From Anadara kagoshimensis (lineage: Eukaryota; Mollusca; Bivalvia; Arcoida; Arcidae): a DNA stretch of 64,000 bases. Below the pieces are notes generated by a model that made no database searches, was not told the origin of the DNA, and saw only the letters and a program-made list of their open reading frames with translations. The DNA is taken from positions 18,716,527-18,780,526 of the forward strand of contig CM037873.1 in NCBI GenBank assembly GCA_021292105.1, in the 5' to 3' direction. Of the stretch, positions 10,196 to 22,149 are shown piece after piece. Made by a program: the position numbers and the translations under genes. The first letter of the stretch is position 1; each line of letters starts with the position of its first letter.

Positions 10196-10979
10196 CTCCC
10201 GTGGAGAGCCTACGTCAAAATACACCGAACAACAGAAGTTCAAATTCCAGTACGTCAAGTGAGCGAGATAGTGTTGATGAACGAGTATTCAATCTACTCA
10301 ATACCGTTAGAAACTCTGTTGAAGTAACCAGTCAACCGGTAAGCTCGAATGATTCGATAGTTACGGACAATTGCTCCACAGATAACGCACAAACGCCTCC
10401 GGTACAAAGAATTAACTATATTGACTACAATGAGATACCGTTACCCCGGTCATCAATAGGTAGTGTACATACCCCGCCGCTCTCTGATCGTTCTGATCAC
10501 CCTGAGCCGGAGTCTGTAGAACTGATGTCGTCGACGACAAAACAAGCAATGTCAACCATAGACGATAACGACAAACTGGTCGTTAGTGACAATAGTGTAC
10601 GATATAAAAGAAAAGTAGACTTCAAAGATAACTCTGATTTAAAAATTAGTATTAAAAGGCATACACCATACACCGAGGCCAAAAATGAAGACGACATATT
10701 TGTTGGGTACATACACCGTAGACGCACTGCCCACTTTTATCTAGGTAATGTTGGCATTGGGTCTACGCGTACCGGAATAATCAACTATTTACATAATCAG
10801 GGAGTAGCTGTTACCCAACTACTCTCTTTGAAAGTAAATGGGGTCGGGCGTCCGGTAAGCTCAACGTAGATATGAAATACGCGTCGGTTGTTCAAGGGGA
10901 AGGTTTTTGGCCTGATGGTGTTGTGTGTAGACCTTGGGTTAAGAAACACGAGTGGCAACAAAAGCCTGACTATAATTAA
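10192..10979 (+). pseudogene. LINE ORF1, second part (C-terminal nucleic-acid-binding region), frameshifted
   Basis: The ATG overlaps the previous stop by the ATGA arrangement. The first 130 codons are serine-rich, threonine-rich and acidic, hence probably unstructured. A basic segment with YKRKVDFKD follows, and then HRRRTAHFYLGNV, which resembles the first strand of an RRM-like fold. The frame shifts near 10845-10850, and the continuing frame encodes KLNVDMKYASVVQ and the strongly LINE-like FWPDGVVCRPW before a TAA at 10977. The ORF2 start follows 7 bases later. The product would bind element RNA. One frameshift; the family assignment rests on the C-terminal WP-G-V-RPW pattern and on position. 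Confidence 0.7.
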
Positions 10980-10986
10980 ACACATA

Positions 10987-13900
10987 ATGGGTAATTTCAA
11001 CACTTTAAAGGTAACTTATTCCAACTTTACTATTATTTGTGTTACATATTTGCTAATGGTAAATGCATTAAGTTTTCTAACTTGGAATGTAAGAGGAATT
11101 ATGTCCTCTACTGTGTGTTTATCAGACTTAATCCAGAGATCCGATTGTGACTTTGTGTTACTAAGTGAACATAAACTTAAAGCTAGTTCAATACAATTCT
11201 TAGAATCTATAGATAACAATTATTTGTCAGTCCATACTGTTGATGGTAGTATTTCAGAACAAGCACGGTGTGGTAAGGCTGGCGTTGCCATCCTGTATAA
11301 GAAATCTCTACAGTATTATGTACAGAAAATAGATTGTATAAACTGTGACAGGATAGTTGGTGTAAAGCTTGTTCTAAATGGTTCTACTTACTTCATTTTT
11401 AGTGTTTACTTACCAGCTGATAGCGATATTGAACTGTACAAAAATGTTATACAACACCTCATAGACATATACCACCAGTACAACCAACACGGCCATATTA
11501 TTATTGGTGGTGACTTTAACGCAAGTTGTCGGGTCAAAGACAAAGACAAATGTAATGCTTATAAATGTAACATACTAAGTAACTTTTTACATTCTATTAA
11601 CTTTAATTCAGCAAACTCCAGTCCAGTAAGTACTGGGGAAGGGTATAGTTTTATTACTACACAAACTATGTTAGATTATGTTTTTGTAGATGATATTATG
11701 TTGTCTAATGTGTCAAAATGTCATATATTCACTGAAGATAGTTTTAGCAACACCTCTGACCATCTACCCCTGTACATTGAAATTGAATGTAACCCCAGCA
11801 ATACGTTACTCTATACCGATAACAAGTGGCCAGCTTGGCATAAAGCATCATCGATATTTTACATAGATATGCCACATGTTTAGAACTTGAGCTCACAAAG
11901 CTACTTGAATATGTCATCGATTCACCAGAAAAAGTAGACGCCTTCTACTCTGAAATCACAGAAACATTAATAAAGTGTTGTGACAGTTACATACCGCGTT
12001 CAAACTACAATCCTCACACTAAGCCGTACTGGACTGAAAATGTCAAAAATGCACACAAAAACGAACGTGAAATGCGAAAAATATGGATTTTAGATGGTAA
12101 ACCACGAGGAATGCAATACTTGTCCTATTATAATTACAAACGCGCTAAACGACACTTCAAATACACTCAGGAAGAAGCAGCCGAAGAATATATAAATAAA
12201 ACATACTCCGATATCGACTCGGCAGCAGGCTGCGACATCAGATTATTTTGGCGTCTTGTTCACAAACAAAAATCGCGATGTGATAAAATTTATCCTGAAA
12301 TTGTGTATAACGACACTGTTAATAACACGCCTCAAGATGTTGTTAACGCTTTTGCTGAATACTACAATAGTATATATTCTCAAGTGGATGATCCCGAGTT
12401 TGACCGTGATTTCTATGATCATGTAAGCACGGAATATGATAATATTTCACATTCTAATAGCTCAACGCACAGTTATCTCCCTGGTGGTGAAATACTTGTC
12501 AGTGAAATTCAGACTCTTATTAAGGAACTCAAGGTACGTAAAGCGCCTGGTCACGACCGTGTTCAAAATGAACACTAATCCACGGTGGCAGTGTATTGTC
12601 TATTGTAATTACCAAATTGTTTAATGGCGTTGTTAGTAACTGTTATATTCCCGCAGCATGGAAACGTGGATTGATTGTTCCCATATATAAAGCTGGTGGA
12701 AAAGTTAAAAGTTCTCCAGATAGTTACAGACCAGTGTCACTCTTACCTACGATCTCTAAACTGTTCGAAAAACTACTTATTTCTAGGATAGACCAATTTG
12801 TTAATCTTACCGATTTTCCTCCAAACAACAGCATGGTTTCATCAAAGGATCAGGATGTTCAACAGCTTCATTTCAACTTCAAGAGACTGTGTTATACAAT
12901 ATAGAACAAGGAAGTAAAGTCTTTGTTGCATTCTTAGACAGTTCAAAAGCGTTTGACACAGTGTGGAGAACTGGTCTCTGTGTAAAACTCCACAAATTAG
13001 GCATTAAAGGCACCTTATGGTCGCTAATTAATGACTTTCATGTGAATACAGAGAGTGCTGTCGTTGCAAATTCAGTTCAATCAGAATGGTTTCAACAGAC
13101 TCAAGGCGTCCGACAAGGTAGTGTTTTGTCAGCATTCTTGTACCTAGTGTTTATAGACGGTCTTATCTCCAACTTAGAAAAATGTCCATCATCCGCGTGT
13201 GTTCATGACGTAAAATCTGGAAATCCAACACTGGCAGATGACATAACATGTATCAGTACGTCACCATACGGCCTTCAACAGATGCTAGATGTTTCATATA
13301 GTTACTCAAAGAAATGGAGATTTAAATTTAACCCGTCAAAATCAGCTGTACTAGTATACGGACCTAAAAGAACCCTCAAACAGAACCTTGTGTGGAAAAT
13401 CGGTAACAAGCAACTTCCAGTTCAAACTACATATAACCATCTAGGTATTATACAATCATCAGATCTCTCATCATCTTTACGGACAGAAACGGCATGTGAA
13501 AAAGGCAGAAAATCTTTCTTTGCTCTTCCATCTAGGGACTCTCTAAATCCGCTTACCGTTATCAGCCTTTACAAAAAAATTGTCCTACCATCTGTACTAT
13601 ACGGTTGTGAACTTTGGCATAACTTGAAACAGTCAGACATTAAAATGTTAGATGTTTTTCAACACTTCATTGTAAAAAAATCCCAAGATTTCAACTGGAA
13701 TACTAGATCGGACATTTGTCAGAGCATGGTAGGAATTCATCGAATAAACAGCGAAATTGATCGAAGGAAGCTTCTGTTTTACAATAGATTATGTAATCTT
13801 AACTATCACTCACATACAAAACAGGTTTTTCTATACAGATTATATCAGAACATTACCGCTTCCGACAATAGTAACATGACTGGCTTTATTCCGGATATAA

Positions 13901-14490
13901 TTAGACTAATACAGAAGTACTTGTTATATGACCACCTGAAACTCTTCGTAAAAGAACAGATTATTCCCACCAAAATACAATGGAAACAAATTGTTAACAC
14001 AGCTGTATACGGTCGAGAATCTACACTTTGGCTTCAGAGAGTTACAAACGATGATAGTTTCAGTAGATTTAACCAACTTCACTCCTCTATAAAACCGTCG
14101 CTTGTTTGGAAATATCCGACTAACAACAAGGAACTACAGGTAGCAAGATTCGTCTCAAAACTTTGGACTGTACCCCCACAACATAGTGTCAATGTCTGCT
14201 ACTTATGTGACTCGATATATAGTGACCTACTGGAACACATCTTAAGCACATGTTTATCTCTGAATGCGATTCGAAATCTGTTTCTCGAAAAATTAACAGA
14301 CGACTTTCCAATTTACATATCAGCTTTTCTACTAAGCTGTAGTGAAACTGATTTTACGTTAGTACTGTTGGGAAATAGCGAAGGACTAAATTTAGAGCAA
14401 CCCCATCTTCATCGGTTTACCACTGCCTGCTACTGCTTTGTGAAACAGATGTCAGCCACATATATCTCCACCCTAAATGCAAGGGGGTAG
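10987..14490 (+). pseudogene. LINE ORF2: APE endonuclease and reverse transcriptase, frameshifted
   Basis: The start is placed at ATG 10987, seven bases after ORF1 ends; 11056 is an alternative just before the domain. The endonuclease runs from LTWNVRG (11077) through LSEHKL with the catalytic Glu, SVYLPAD, GGDFNAS, MLDYVFVDD and the terminal SDHLPL. The reverse transcriptase shows YRPVSLLPTISKLFEKLL (RT1-2), VAFLDSSKAFDTVW (A box), TQGVRQGSVLSAFLY (B box) and LADDI at 13231 in place of the usual YADD. A C-terminal CCHC motif (C-x2-C, then H-x4-C, near 14195-14255) precedes the stop. Single frameshifts lie near 11875, 12570 and 12825; the protein would otherwise be about 1,170 residues, a normal length. 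It nicks target DNA and primes reverse transcription of element RNA. Confidence 0.9.
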
Positions 14491-14644
14491 ATGGTCACAG
14501 GTGTTACTCAGACATAACATATTATGCGTAAATATGTAAATATGTCCCATTTATTTATTTAGTTGTTCTTGTGTTAAACTTTTGACATTTAGTATTATAC
14601 ATGTATATATGTTAACACATATGTTATAATGTAATATCTCTTTT

Positions 14645-14672
14645 ATAGAGGAAATAAATAATGAATGAATGA
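14645..14672 (+). repeat. LINE 3' tail, (TGAA)n
   Basis: GGAAATAAATAATGAATGAA and two further units end the element, 160 bases after the ORF2 stop. Short TGAA repeats as 3' tails are typical of L2/CR1-like LINEs rather than poly(A)-tailed L1. Confidence 0.7.
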
Positions 14673-15643
14673 ATGAAAGTGATATGCATAATATATTTCA
14701 TATCGTTTAAAAAAAACTGCCTGCAATATATAAAATATTGGTCATTTTATTTACATGTATCTATTATGAAGTTAAATACTGCCAATTATTTTCTAATATG
14801 CCGTGACATAGCATGTCATAAAACTATTACGTATACACCATATCCTATACCCAATGTCTCATAAATTTTTTTGAATTCTGTATAAAATTTATTAAAAAAT
14901 TGACAATACAGTAAACATCTTGTGCTTCACTGTAGACATTATATTATTATCCATGGAGAGAGAGAGAGTCGAGTAATGGTATACTTTAACGTCAAAATCA
15001 AGATTTTTTTCCACTCCTATCGAAGTGGTAAGTTCAGAAATGATAGGGGGAATAGGATAACGATTCCATAGCTGACCTACTGTCATATACCATTTTTTTA
15101 TAATTTAATTATAAAATACATTAAAAATTGTATATATTGTGTCAATTAGGTAACTTTTCTGTTAATTGTAAAACGTGGAAATTAACAGTTTGTATCACTT
15201 AAAACAAAAGTTATTGTGTTTTTCAAAGGTTGAGTATCAAAATAATGTGTGTTTTAATAAGTTTGTGGTGTAGATTTAACTGAACTTATGAAAGAAATAA
15301 GTTGCTTGGCTTTTAGTAGAAATCAATCATTTTATATACAAAAAGTATTTAACTGAAAGAGAAACAAAAGCCAGAATGGGATAGATTATGTAAACTTGCA
15401 GCATTGATTTGGGTGGTGAAACTTTGAAATTTTAAAATTTGAAATTAAACTCTGTTTAATAATATTGATTCTATTTATTCAAATTAAATTATGCAAGTTT
15501 ATAAAATTATAATATAAATGAGAGGGTGGTTGGTACTCCATATAAATGTAATATGTAGATCTACTTGCTTCATTTTTCTTTTGAATGAAAATAAAATATT
15601 CGGAAGTCCACATACTAAGTTTAGAGAACTACTAACATTGATT
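14673..15643. other. Unassigned AT-rich sequence
   Basis: No gene, no recognisable repeat apart from a short GA run near 14956-14967. The open frames here are short and match nothing I know. Confidence 0.5.
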
Positions 15644-16669
15644 TTAGCTCACCTAACCGAAGGTCATATGAGCTTATGGCATAGCGCAGCGTACACGTAT
15701 ATGCGTGCATTCGTTGGTGTGTGCCTAGTTAATACCTATTTTCGACTTTTTCGCTATAACTACCGGACAGATTTCAATGAAAGTTGGTCAGAAGTATATA
15801 TGGGCCGGCGCAATTCAAATTTGTATATGATGGCGTTGCCATGACTACCATAACTAGGTCAAGGTGACCTACGGGTGCAAAAATCCTAAAAAATCTTCCT
15901 GTCCGAAAGCAAAGATTCGATAAAAAAATCTGATGTAATATTTAGCATTTTTAGGGTCTTAAGCCTATAATTTGTTTATTTCGTGAAAATGGGACAAAAA
16001 AACAGGTTACGCGTTTAATTGTGAAAAGATAGTAAAATAGCTTTAAATTGTTATATAACTTGACCATTAGATCAGAAAATGACATGGGGTTTCAGTTTTG
16101 TCATATTCTTGTAATTCCATGAAAATGGGTTCAAGGTCAATTGAAAAGGTCATGACCTTATGTTTTACCTTTCTCATTTTATTTATTATCTGGAAAACTA
16201 TAAACTTGTTCTATAGGCATGTATATTAGAATTTTGTTTGAATTGATGTAAGGATCTTTTTCTTGTATAGATTTAGTTCATGTGCTCAAAAGTCATGGGC
16301 ACAGGTGCGAAAGAATACAGAAATGGTTCATTATCTTGAAAATTATTAACTTTCTGTATAGGCATGTATATTAGAATGTTGTAGGTATTTATACAACAAA
16401 CATTTTGATGTATAGAAAAAGACCATAGGTTCAAAGGTCAAGGTTACATATGCAAAACAATACCGAAATTATTAATTATCTCGAAAACTATTAACTTTTT
16501 GTATACATTTGTAGACATGCGATATTGTAGATATTGGCCTAACAATCATTTTGATATATGAACAAGGGTCAATTCTGACATTTGGGTTTCAGTATTTATG
16601 TTTTCTTGAAATGTTTCAGCTAGCCATTTTTATCAGGTGAGCGTACCAAGCCCATTGGGCCTCTTGTTA
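15644..16669 (-). mobile_element. HINE/pearl-like element, copy B (inverted)
   Basis: The left edge reads TTAGCTCACCTAACCGAAGG and the right edge TCAGGTGAGCGTACCAAGCC then TTGGGCCTCTTGTTA. These are the reverse complements of the two ends of copy A. The body, the degenerate ACGC region (near 15685-15720) and the segment containing AGGTCAAGGTGACCT are shared. The tandem core is reduced to about three diverged units (16190-16560), so this copy is older or less amplified than A. Confidence 0.75.
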
Positions 16670-17680
16670 CATTGAAAAATTGTTTAACTTAAGAAACATG
16701 AAACCCCAAATGGCAAGATAAAGCTAAATTTTGGAAGCATCTGTTTATGAAATAACATGTCCCTCTCTCTTTAAAATGCCTTAGAGCTTAAATGGAAAAA
16801 GTAAATAATTGTGTATCTTCTTTACTTTTACTTAGGTATTTGATATAAGTATCTAGAAGGCATTATTTAAACCATATACATACACTGAGTAAATAAATTC
16901 AACCACCCAAAATAAGTGAATTATCTCCCCCTAACAATGTATTTGTGCTAGCAAAATCTCTTGTGTTTGTTGTCGTTATTTATTTTTACGTTCATGTTTG
17001 GTCAACTAAATGTATGAATATAGCATGTGATGCGTCAATAAAAATAATTCAAAATTTCAAAAATGTAATTGTGATATATTATAGGGTAATGGGGTATGTA
17101 CTGTAATAGCAGTAATGATTATAATAATTAATAAATACCTTTTTGTATTTATGCGTTTAAGATTTATGCAAAATGGTTACCATGGTAACAAAAACTCAAA
17201 ATGCTATTTCTTAAACACCAATTGTTTTTGAAAAAATCAAATATTCGGGCATGCAGTAATTCTAATGCAGAAGAATATTATCAGTAATTTTATGAATCTT
17301 GCATGCTACATGCATTTTGTACACAACTTTGTTATTTACACATGAATTCATGTCAGTAAAGTGGTCATACTATGCGCGGTTGTCGTGGAAACATATGATG
17401 TATTTTTAACCAAAACAATATGTTTTTGGATTCCCCATTTCTCAGACTATATCTATTTACTAGTATTTTGAAGATTTTTCGAGATTGGGCCATTTTTGCC
17501 CCTTCGTGAACCTACTCCTTTTAATTTGGTGCTTTTCAAACATTTTTTCTTGCTCAAAACCTTACTTCAACATTCCTGCGGTAAGCAGGGACAACAGACT
17601 TCAGCTAACTTTAGAAGTTAAGAAAATATCGCTGAAACGTCTACCATATATTTGGAATTTCGGTCAAAGGGATTAAAATT
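16670..17680. other. Unassigned AT-rich sequence
   Basis: I see neither genes nor repeats here. The 63-codon frame at 17485 has no recognisable motif. Confidence 0.5.
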
Positions 17681-17683
17681 CTG

Positions 17684-17768
17684 TCGCTCAAATGTCCACT
17701 ACTTCTTCGCCCAAACGTCCGTTTATTTTCGCTCATTGTCCTATGCTTTCGCTTAAATGTCCAACGCC
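17684..17768 (+). repeat. Four short direct repeats, CGC(T/C)CAAATGTCC type
   Basis: CGCTCAAATGTCC, CGCCCAAACGTCC, CGCTCATTGTCC and CGCTTAAATGTCC occur in a row, spaced 21-23 bases. Spacer sequences differ. It is a small degenerate minisatellite with no known function. Confidence 0.7.
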
Positions 17769-17939
17769 ATGTGGATGCAAGAGGTTTCACGCCATTTTAA
17801 AATCGGAAATAAAGAAGTTTAATTGAAACGATTAAAACATTAAAACCATTTGTCATTCAAGTTTAAAGTTACGAGGGTTCAATAATATGTTGTGAGACTC
17901 TTGCGTAAGGTTTCGAATTTTAGCAGATATAATTAATGT

Positions 17940-18110
17940 ATTATCATTCAACATACCAACCTTCAGTATCTATACACTTTTTTGCCAGCGGTGTTTAAGG
18001 CCATCAATGTTGCTATTAAAAAGCCCTTTTCTTGACCGTTCAAAGTCCTCCGCTGAATATAGAAAGGTTTTCATCTGACTGAAATTAAGTACCCGTAATG
18101 ACCGTTGTCA
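17940..18110 (-). pseudogene. mariner transposase C-terminal scrap
   Basis: Read on the minus strand, the segment encodes a stretch ending GLKHRWQKSV, matching the mariner C-terminal GLxxLxxRWxKCI pattern that follows the last catalytic Asp region. Immediately before it are residues resembling the linker of that domain. Nothing else of the transposase is recognisable, and no inverted repeats are seen. Very old, low certainty. Confidence 0.4.
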
Positions 18111-18680
18111 GTTTTTAGTCTGGTAGAGAATTTTGTAAAAACCGCTTATTTTTCGATGTAGGGAGGACAACGTGTTCAAAGGTGGCAAGTTATGTCATAA
18201 CCTTCTTTGAACTTTACTTTGGTAGAATCGGCTTGTTGCCAAGCAGGATTTCACCCAGGGGCCATTGTGGGGGCAGCTAAAGGTCAATGGGTGCAAAGTT
18301 CAAGTGAAAATGCCCATATTGACCTATACACAAATTCAAGGTGGCTTACAGAAGTTTTTCTTTATACATTTTGTCTTCTAAATATGTAAGTGGTATCTTC
18401 AAATTAATAGAAAGCCATATCCAACTAATTCAGTCACTTATTTTCAAAGTTTTCCATGAAAAATAAGATTAGACGCTTGCAGAAATTTGACCTTTACAAA
18501 TATGATTAATTGTGGCAAATAAATACTAGTATAAACACATTTGTGCATTTGAAATTGCTTAACAAAACTTTAGACTTCTGTTAAAATAATTTTACTTAAT
18601 CATATTGCCCGTATTTATATAAGTATCCACTTTAAAAAAATAAAGAAATCAAAGTACTGGTGGTACTGAAAGATTTGATT
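18111..18680. other. Unassigned sequence
   Basis: I found no gene or repeat in this interval. Confidence 0.4.
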
Positions 18681-18689
18681 AGATATAAT

Positions 18690-19870
18690 GACTGTATCTG
18701 TATAATACTATCAAGTGTGTTCTCTTTTTCTGGTGGAAATATTAGTGAACTGTTTAAACACGAACTATTCCCAGTGTCGCTTTCTATACCTGATACATCA
18801 GGACCCTTGTTATCTGCAGCCGACGAGTCGGATCTTCAAAATATCCCCGAGGAAGAAGTTTGCATGGAGACATTACTACCAAAATAATTAATGGTCAAAC
18901 TTTAGTTGTAGCATTGGAAAAACGGAAAGGCGTCAATACATTCGGCAAGTTAGGAAACGCACAAACTGTTTTTATCCACGTAAAAGACAAATGTATTAAA
19001 ATTGATGTCATTATGATAGATATGACAACTAATTCATAAAAGGTGAAACCATCTAGAGATAAAAGATGATCAGGTCCCCATTCTGTTAGAAGAATTATTG
19101 ATAATTAAAATGTCTCTCTGCCATCAAATTGGTAAGATTTTATAAGTCACCAAGAAAACAAAAAAAATAGGATCTCGTAGATATCCAATGCACTTCTTAG
19201 CTTAGCTGAGGGTATCAGGGGGTCCAACAGACAGCATGTTTAATTCATACAGAGGAAGAAGTGTAACCGTTTTAAATGCTTTACACAAGGAAGCCGATAC
19301 TAGAATTGTTCCCAATGGTGTTGATGCTTACATGCAAGGCTATAAAAGAACAGTTGTTGTCTGTCGTGATACTGATGACCTTATTCTTCTGTTGCTTTTA
19401 AATGAGGAAGTATGATTCCAGACCGGGACATCTAAAGTTTGTCCCTGTTCATAGTTTAAAATTATCACCTCTGGAGAGGAATAAGCTCCCAGTATTCCAT
19501 GCAATTACAGACTGTAAGACTGTCAATTAACTGTCTGGACATTCTAAATACAGCATTCCGTTTTTCCAGGGAAAACACAGGTCTTCTTCCCACTCTTGCA
19601 AGAGGGATTTTTTCTGAACTTGTGAGTGCAGATGCCTTCATTGAATGTACCTAGCGAGGATTTCTCATCTACGATGTGAATTGTTCCTCTCAGGGGAAAG
19701 TACAATTGAAAATTTGCTTCCAACATCATATGCAACCGACCTACATATTCAACGTGCACACTATTAAACTGCTGTTTGGCTGCATTTAGTTATACCTGGT
19801 ATTTGTTCCAGATCTCCCGTCACCTATAGGACACGGATGGTGCTAGTCTCACTAACTTGCGTACTGTATG
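18690..19870 (+). pseudogene. Decayed copy of an uncharacterised invertebrate multicopy gene family
   Basis: Short conserved blocks in the right order are spread over the three + frames. They are an N-terminal block with LFKHELFPVSLSI; GQTLVVALEKRKGVNTFGKL; the IDVIMIDM block (usual form IDVVFDRY); VSGGPTDS; ALHKEADTRIV (usual form HEEADTRI); CRDTDDLILLLL (usual form DTDVLVLL); KLPVFHAITDCKT (usual form HAITGCD); and a C-terminal run with GESTIENLLPTSYATDLHIQRAHY. I recognise this order from large uncharacterised families in molluscs and cnidarians whose function is unknown; the repeated acidic motifs suggest a nuclease-like fold, which is only an inference. Many stops and frame changes separate the blocks, so it is long dead. 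No introns are apparent, which would suit a retrocopy or a mobile-element gene. Confidence 0.6.
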
Positions 19871-19879
19871 CCTTTCACT

Positions 19880-20395
19880 CCCAGTGGAGGTTAGTCCATC
19901 GACAAATTCCTCCAAACTGGCTCTGTTCTGCGCAATTTTACCCCCTCTGTTTCACTTCCAGAAACTTGTCTCAAGGTGTCTTTTATTCTTGTGTGTTCCA
20001 TTTCAAAGTTTTGTGATGTTGTTGGCAGGTGTCTTGATGGTGTGACCTATCCATTCTCAATGTCGCTTTTGTGTTTATGTTTCAAAACGACCTTGTTTTG
20101 TGATCCACCATAAACTTTTCGTTACTAATTTTGTCTTGTCATCTGGCAACAGGACCACGATCAATACTAGTTTTTTTTTTACTTAAATCTGAGTTTTTTG
20201 GACAAATTAAACTTATTATTATTATTATTATTTTTTGCTTAAATCTTACTTTGAACTTTAACTTTTCTAAGACAATTACAGGTCAAAGGATCATGAACAA
20301 AACTTAACTTTTTGGACTTAAGTTAAGTATTTTCCTGATGTTCACGATTATTCTCGGACAGTTAAGTTAGTGCGAGTCTGAATGTGACTTAAAAA
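19880..20395. other. Unassigned sequence
   Basis: It may hold the degraded 3' flank of the preceding pseudogene. A (TTA)n run lies at about 20214-20233. No gene. Confidence 0.4.
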
Positions 20396-20398
20396 CAG

Positions 20399-20774
20399 TT
20401 TTAATGAGAAAATTGTAAATTGATTGATTGCATGGGGTTTTACGGGCTTTTACGTATTTCAGTCATATCAAGACGTCACCAGCTATAGGTGAAGTGGCAG
20501 AAATTATTACCTTTGCAGTGAACTTAGGGAAATGTGCAGGAAAAGTTCCTTAACATGTTACACCCGCCTTGGCACGGGGCATAGGATTTTAAGATCTCTC
20601 TCGAAGGATCTTGTGACTTTCGTTACTAAATACCGAGTGTTTGGCAAAAGAACAGTCACTACCTTATTTCAAGTCATGGTCAGACCCAACTAGGGTTCGA
20701 ACCCAGGACTCACCACATACTGGGAGTGAGCGCTATACCAATCGACCTACAGAAGGGGTTTTTAATGAGAAAAT
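20399..20774. repeat. Target-site duplication of the SINE
   Basis: The outer 15 bases at each end of this interval are the identical repeat TTTTAATGAGAAAAT. Such duplications arise from target-primed reverse transcription. Confidence 0.85.
20414..20759 (-). mobile_element. tRNA-headed SINE with target-site duplications
   Basis: On the minus strand the element starts with a tRNA-derived head. This has box A-like GGTCGATTGGTATAGCGC and, about 30 bases on, the perfect box B GGTTCGAACCC (complement at 20694-20704). A body with TATTTCAGTCATA follows and the tail is CAATCAATCAA, as in bivalve SINEs. A 15-base direct repeat, TTTTAATGAGAAAAT, flanks it at 20399-20413 and 20760-20774. It is complete in outline and the duplications are still identical, so it is fairly young. 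It depends on LINE machinery for movement. Confidence 0.85.
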
Positions 20775-21589
20775 AACCTTTACCAAAATCATGTCATGCA
20801 TTTCTGAAATGTAAATATAAATCATTGTACATGTAGGGCATACAATTTAAAGTGGGTGGCTGTATGCACTTGCAATGGGACCGTTGAACCGTTGACTGGT
20901 TGAACCCTTTGAATGATAATGCCACAGATAGTGATATTGATGAATGAAGAGAAATCGTTAGATGTGACTGATATATTCCAGAGATTTCTTGACTATGCCT
21001 TGCCGATTACAGTACTTTGATTTTAATATTTTAATAAATTTCAAATTATTAGCTGGGTTTAAACAATATATTTGTTTTAATCACAGTCATGTATTTACAA
21101 AAGAATTATATTTTAGCATTTTGATTCATGCTTTGATGTTGAATGTATACTTTTATTTTATTCTATCTTGAAGCTTGTGTCAGAATTTTGAAAAATAACA
21201 TTGAAATATTTAAATTTTAGCCTAAACAAACTCAATTAGCTTCCTAATCAATGTTAAAATACATGAAATGCTATGATTGCATGAGAACAGATTTATTTTA
21301 TTTATTTAAATCTCAGAAAGTACATATTTGGACAGCTATAAATTAATAAAGATTAATTTTTGGGGGAAAAACACTATCTGACCTTTGACCTTTTATCTAC
21401 TAAACCAAGGGTCGATCAGCTTGGCAACAGATTGATTCTTGACCCCTAACCTATGATGATATAAGACAGCTATGTTGCCAGCTTTGAACACTCATGTCCC
21501 CCTATTGTGAAATTTCAATTTTTTCCACCAGACTATTTGGAAAAAAAACTGAAACGGGTTTGAAACGATAACTGACCAATAAACTACAA
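20775..21589. other. Unassigned AT-rich sequence
   Basis: No gene or recognisable repeat. Confidence 0.5.
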
Positions 21590-21935
21590 TCTTAAAAGAC
21601 AGCCATAGCAATGACAGACTTGTGAACGGAGGCATTGTTTGCATTGAACAACGCACCTTTACCGGGATTATTATTTTCCCGTAACTGCTTCAGAAGTGAT
21701 GCATAGTATATGCCATTGAATGTTTGTCTCATTTGTAAATTACCTAACACTACAATACCATCATCATCCAAAAAACTGAGACCATTCCTAGCTGATGGCA
21801 CGGTCTTTGCCTTTAGCGATGGTGAATCTCGATGCTTTCACTGTTTAGACTGTTGTTTGGCCTCTTGGGTGAATGGAGTGGAATAATGGGACCACGTGTC
21901 ATCAATAGCGACGAAACTCTGAACAAATGTTGTGC
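21590..21935 (-). pseudogene. mariner transposase fragment (catalytic core)
   Basis: The minus strand encodes RFVAIDDTWSHY (first catalytic Asp region; usual form VDETWIHY), then KAKTVPSARN, a degenerate VFWDxDG block, TFNGIYYASLLKQLREN, and ALFNANNASVHKS, where mariners have LFHQDNAPVHKS. The second catalytic Asp is therefore replaced by Asn. The fragment stops at both sides of the core and has in-frame damage. It lies head to head with a second mariner fragment on the other strand, with a different sequence, so the two are separate insertions. Confidence 0.75.
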
Positions 21936-22149
21936 AACCTAATAGCCTGTTAGGTCACTATATCTCTTAGCGATGAGCTAAAAACAACCAAAGTATCAGT
22001 ATGCAGCGCATTGTTGAAGCGTTTTGGTCAATAGGTCTAGTGGCTGTAAATGAGACTTTGATTCACTTTACTATAAGCCAGAAAATACAGCCCAAAGTCG
22101 TCAATTGGGTAAGCCCTGGTCCCCGATAGACTAAGGAAGTTCAAAACGG

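Larger units (their letters stand above)
9120..14668 (+). mobile_element. Nearly full-length LINE (non-LTR retrotransposon)
   Basis: About 5.5 kb with a tRNA-like leader, a coiled-coil ORF1 region, an ORF2 encoding an APE-type endonuclease and reverse transcriptase, and a (TGAA)n tail. The tail and the domain order suit the CR1/L2-Jockey part of the LINE tree; the exact clade is not assigned. The element is interrupted by about five single frameshifts (two in ORF1, three in ORF2). I found no in-frame stop within conserved domains, so it is young or its breaks are partly sequencing indels. Confidence 0.9.
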
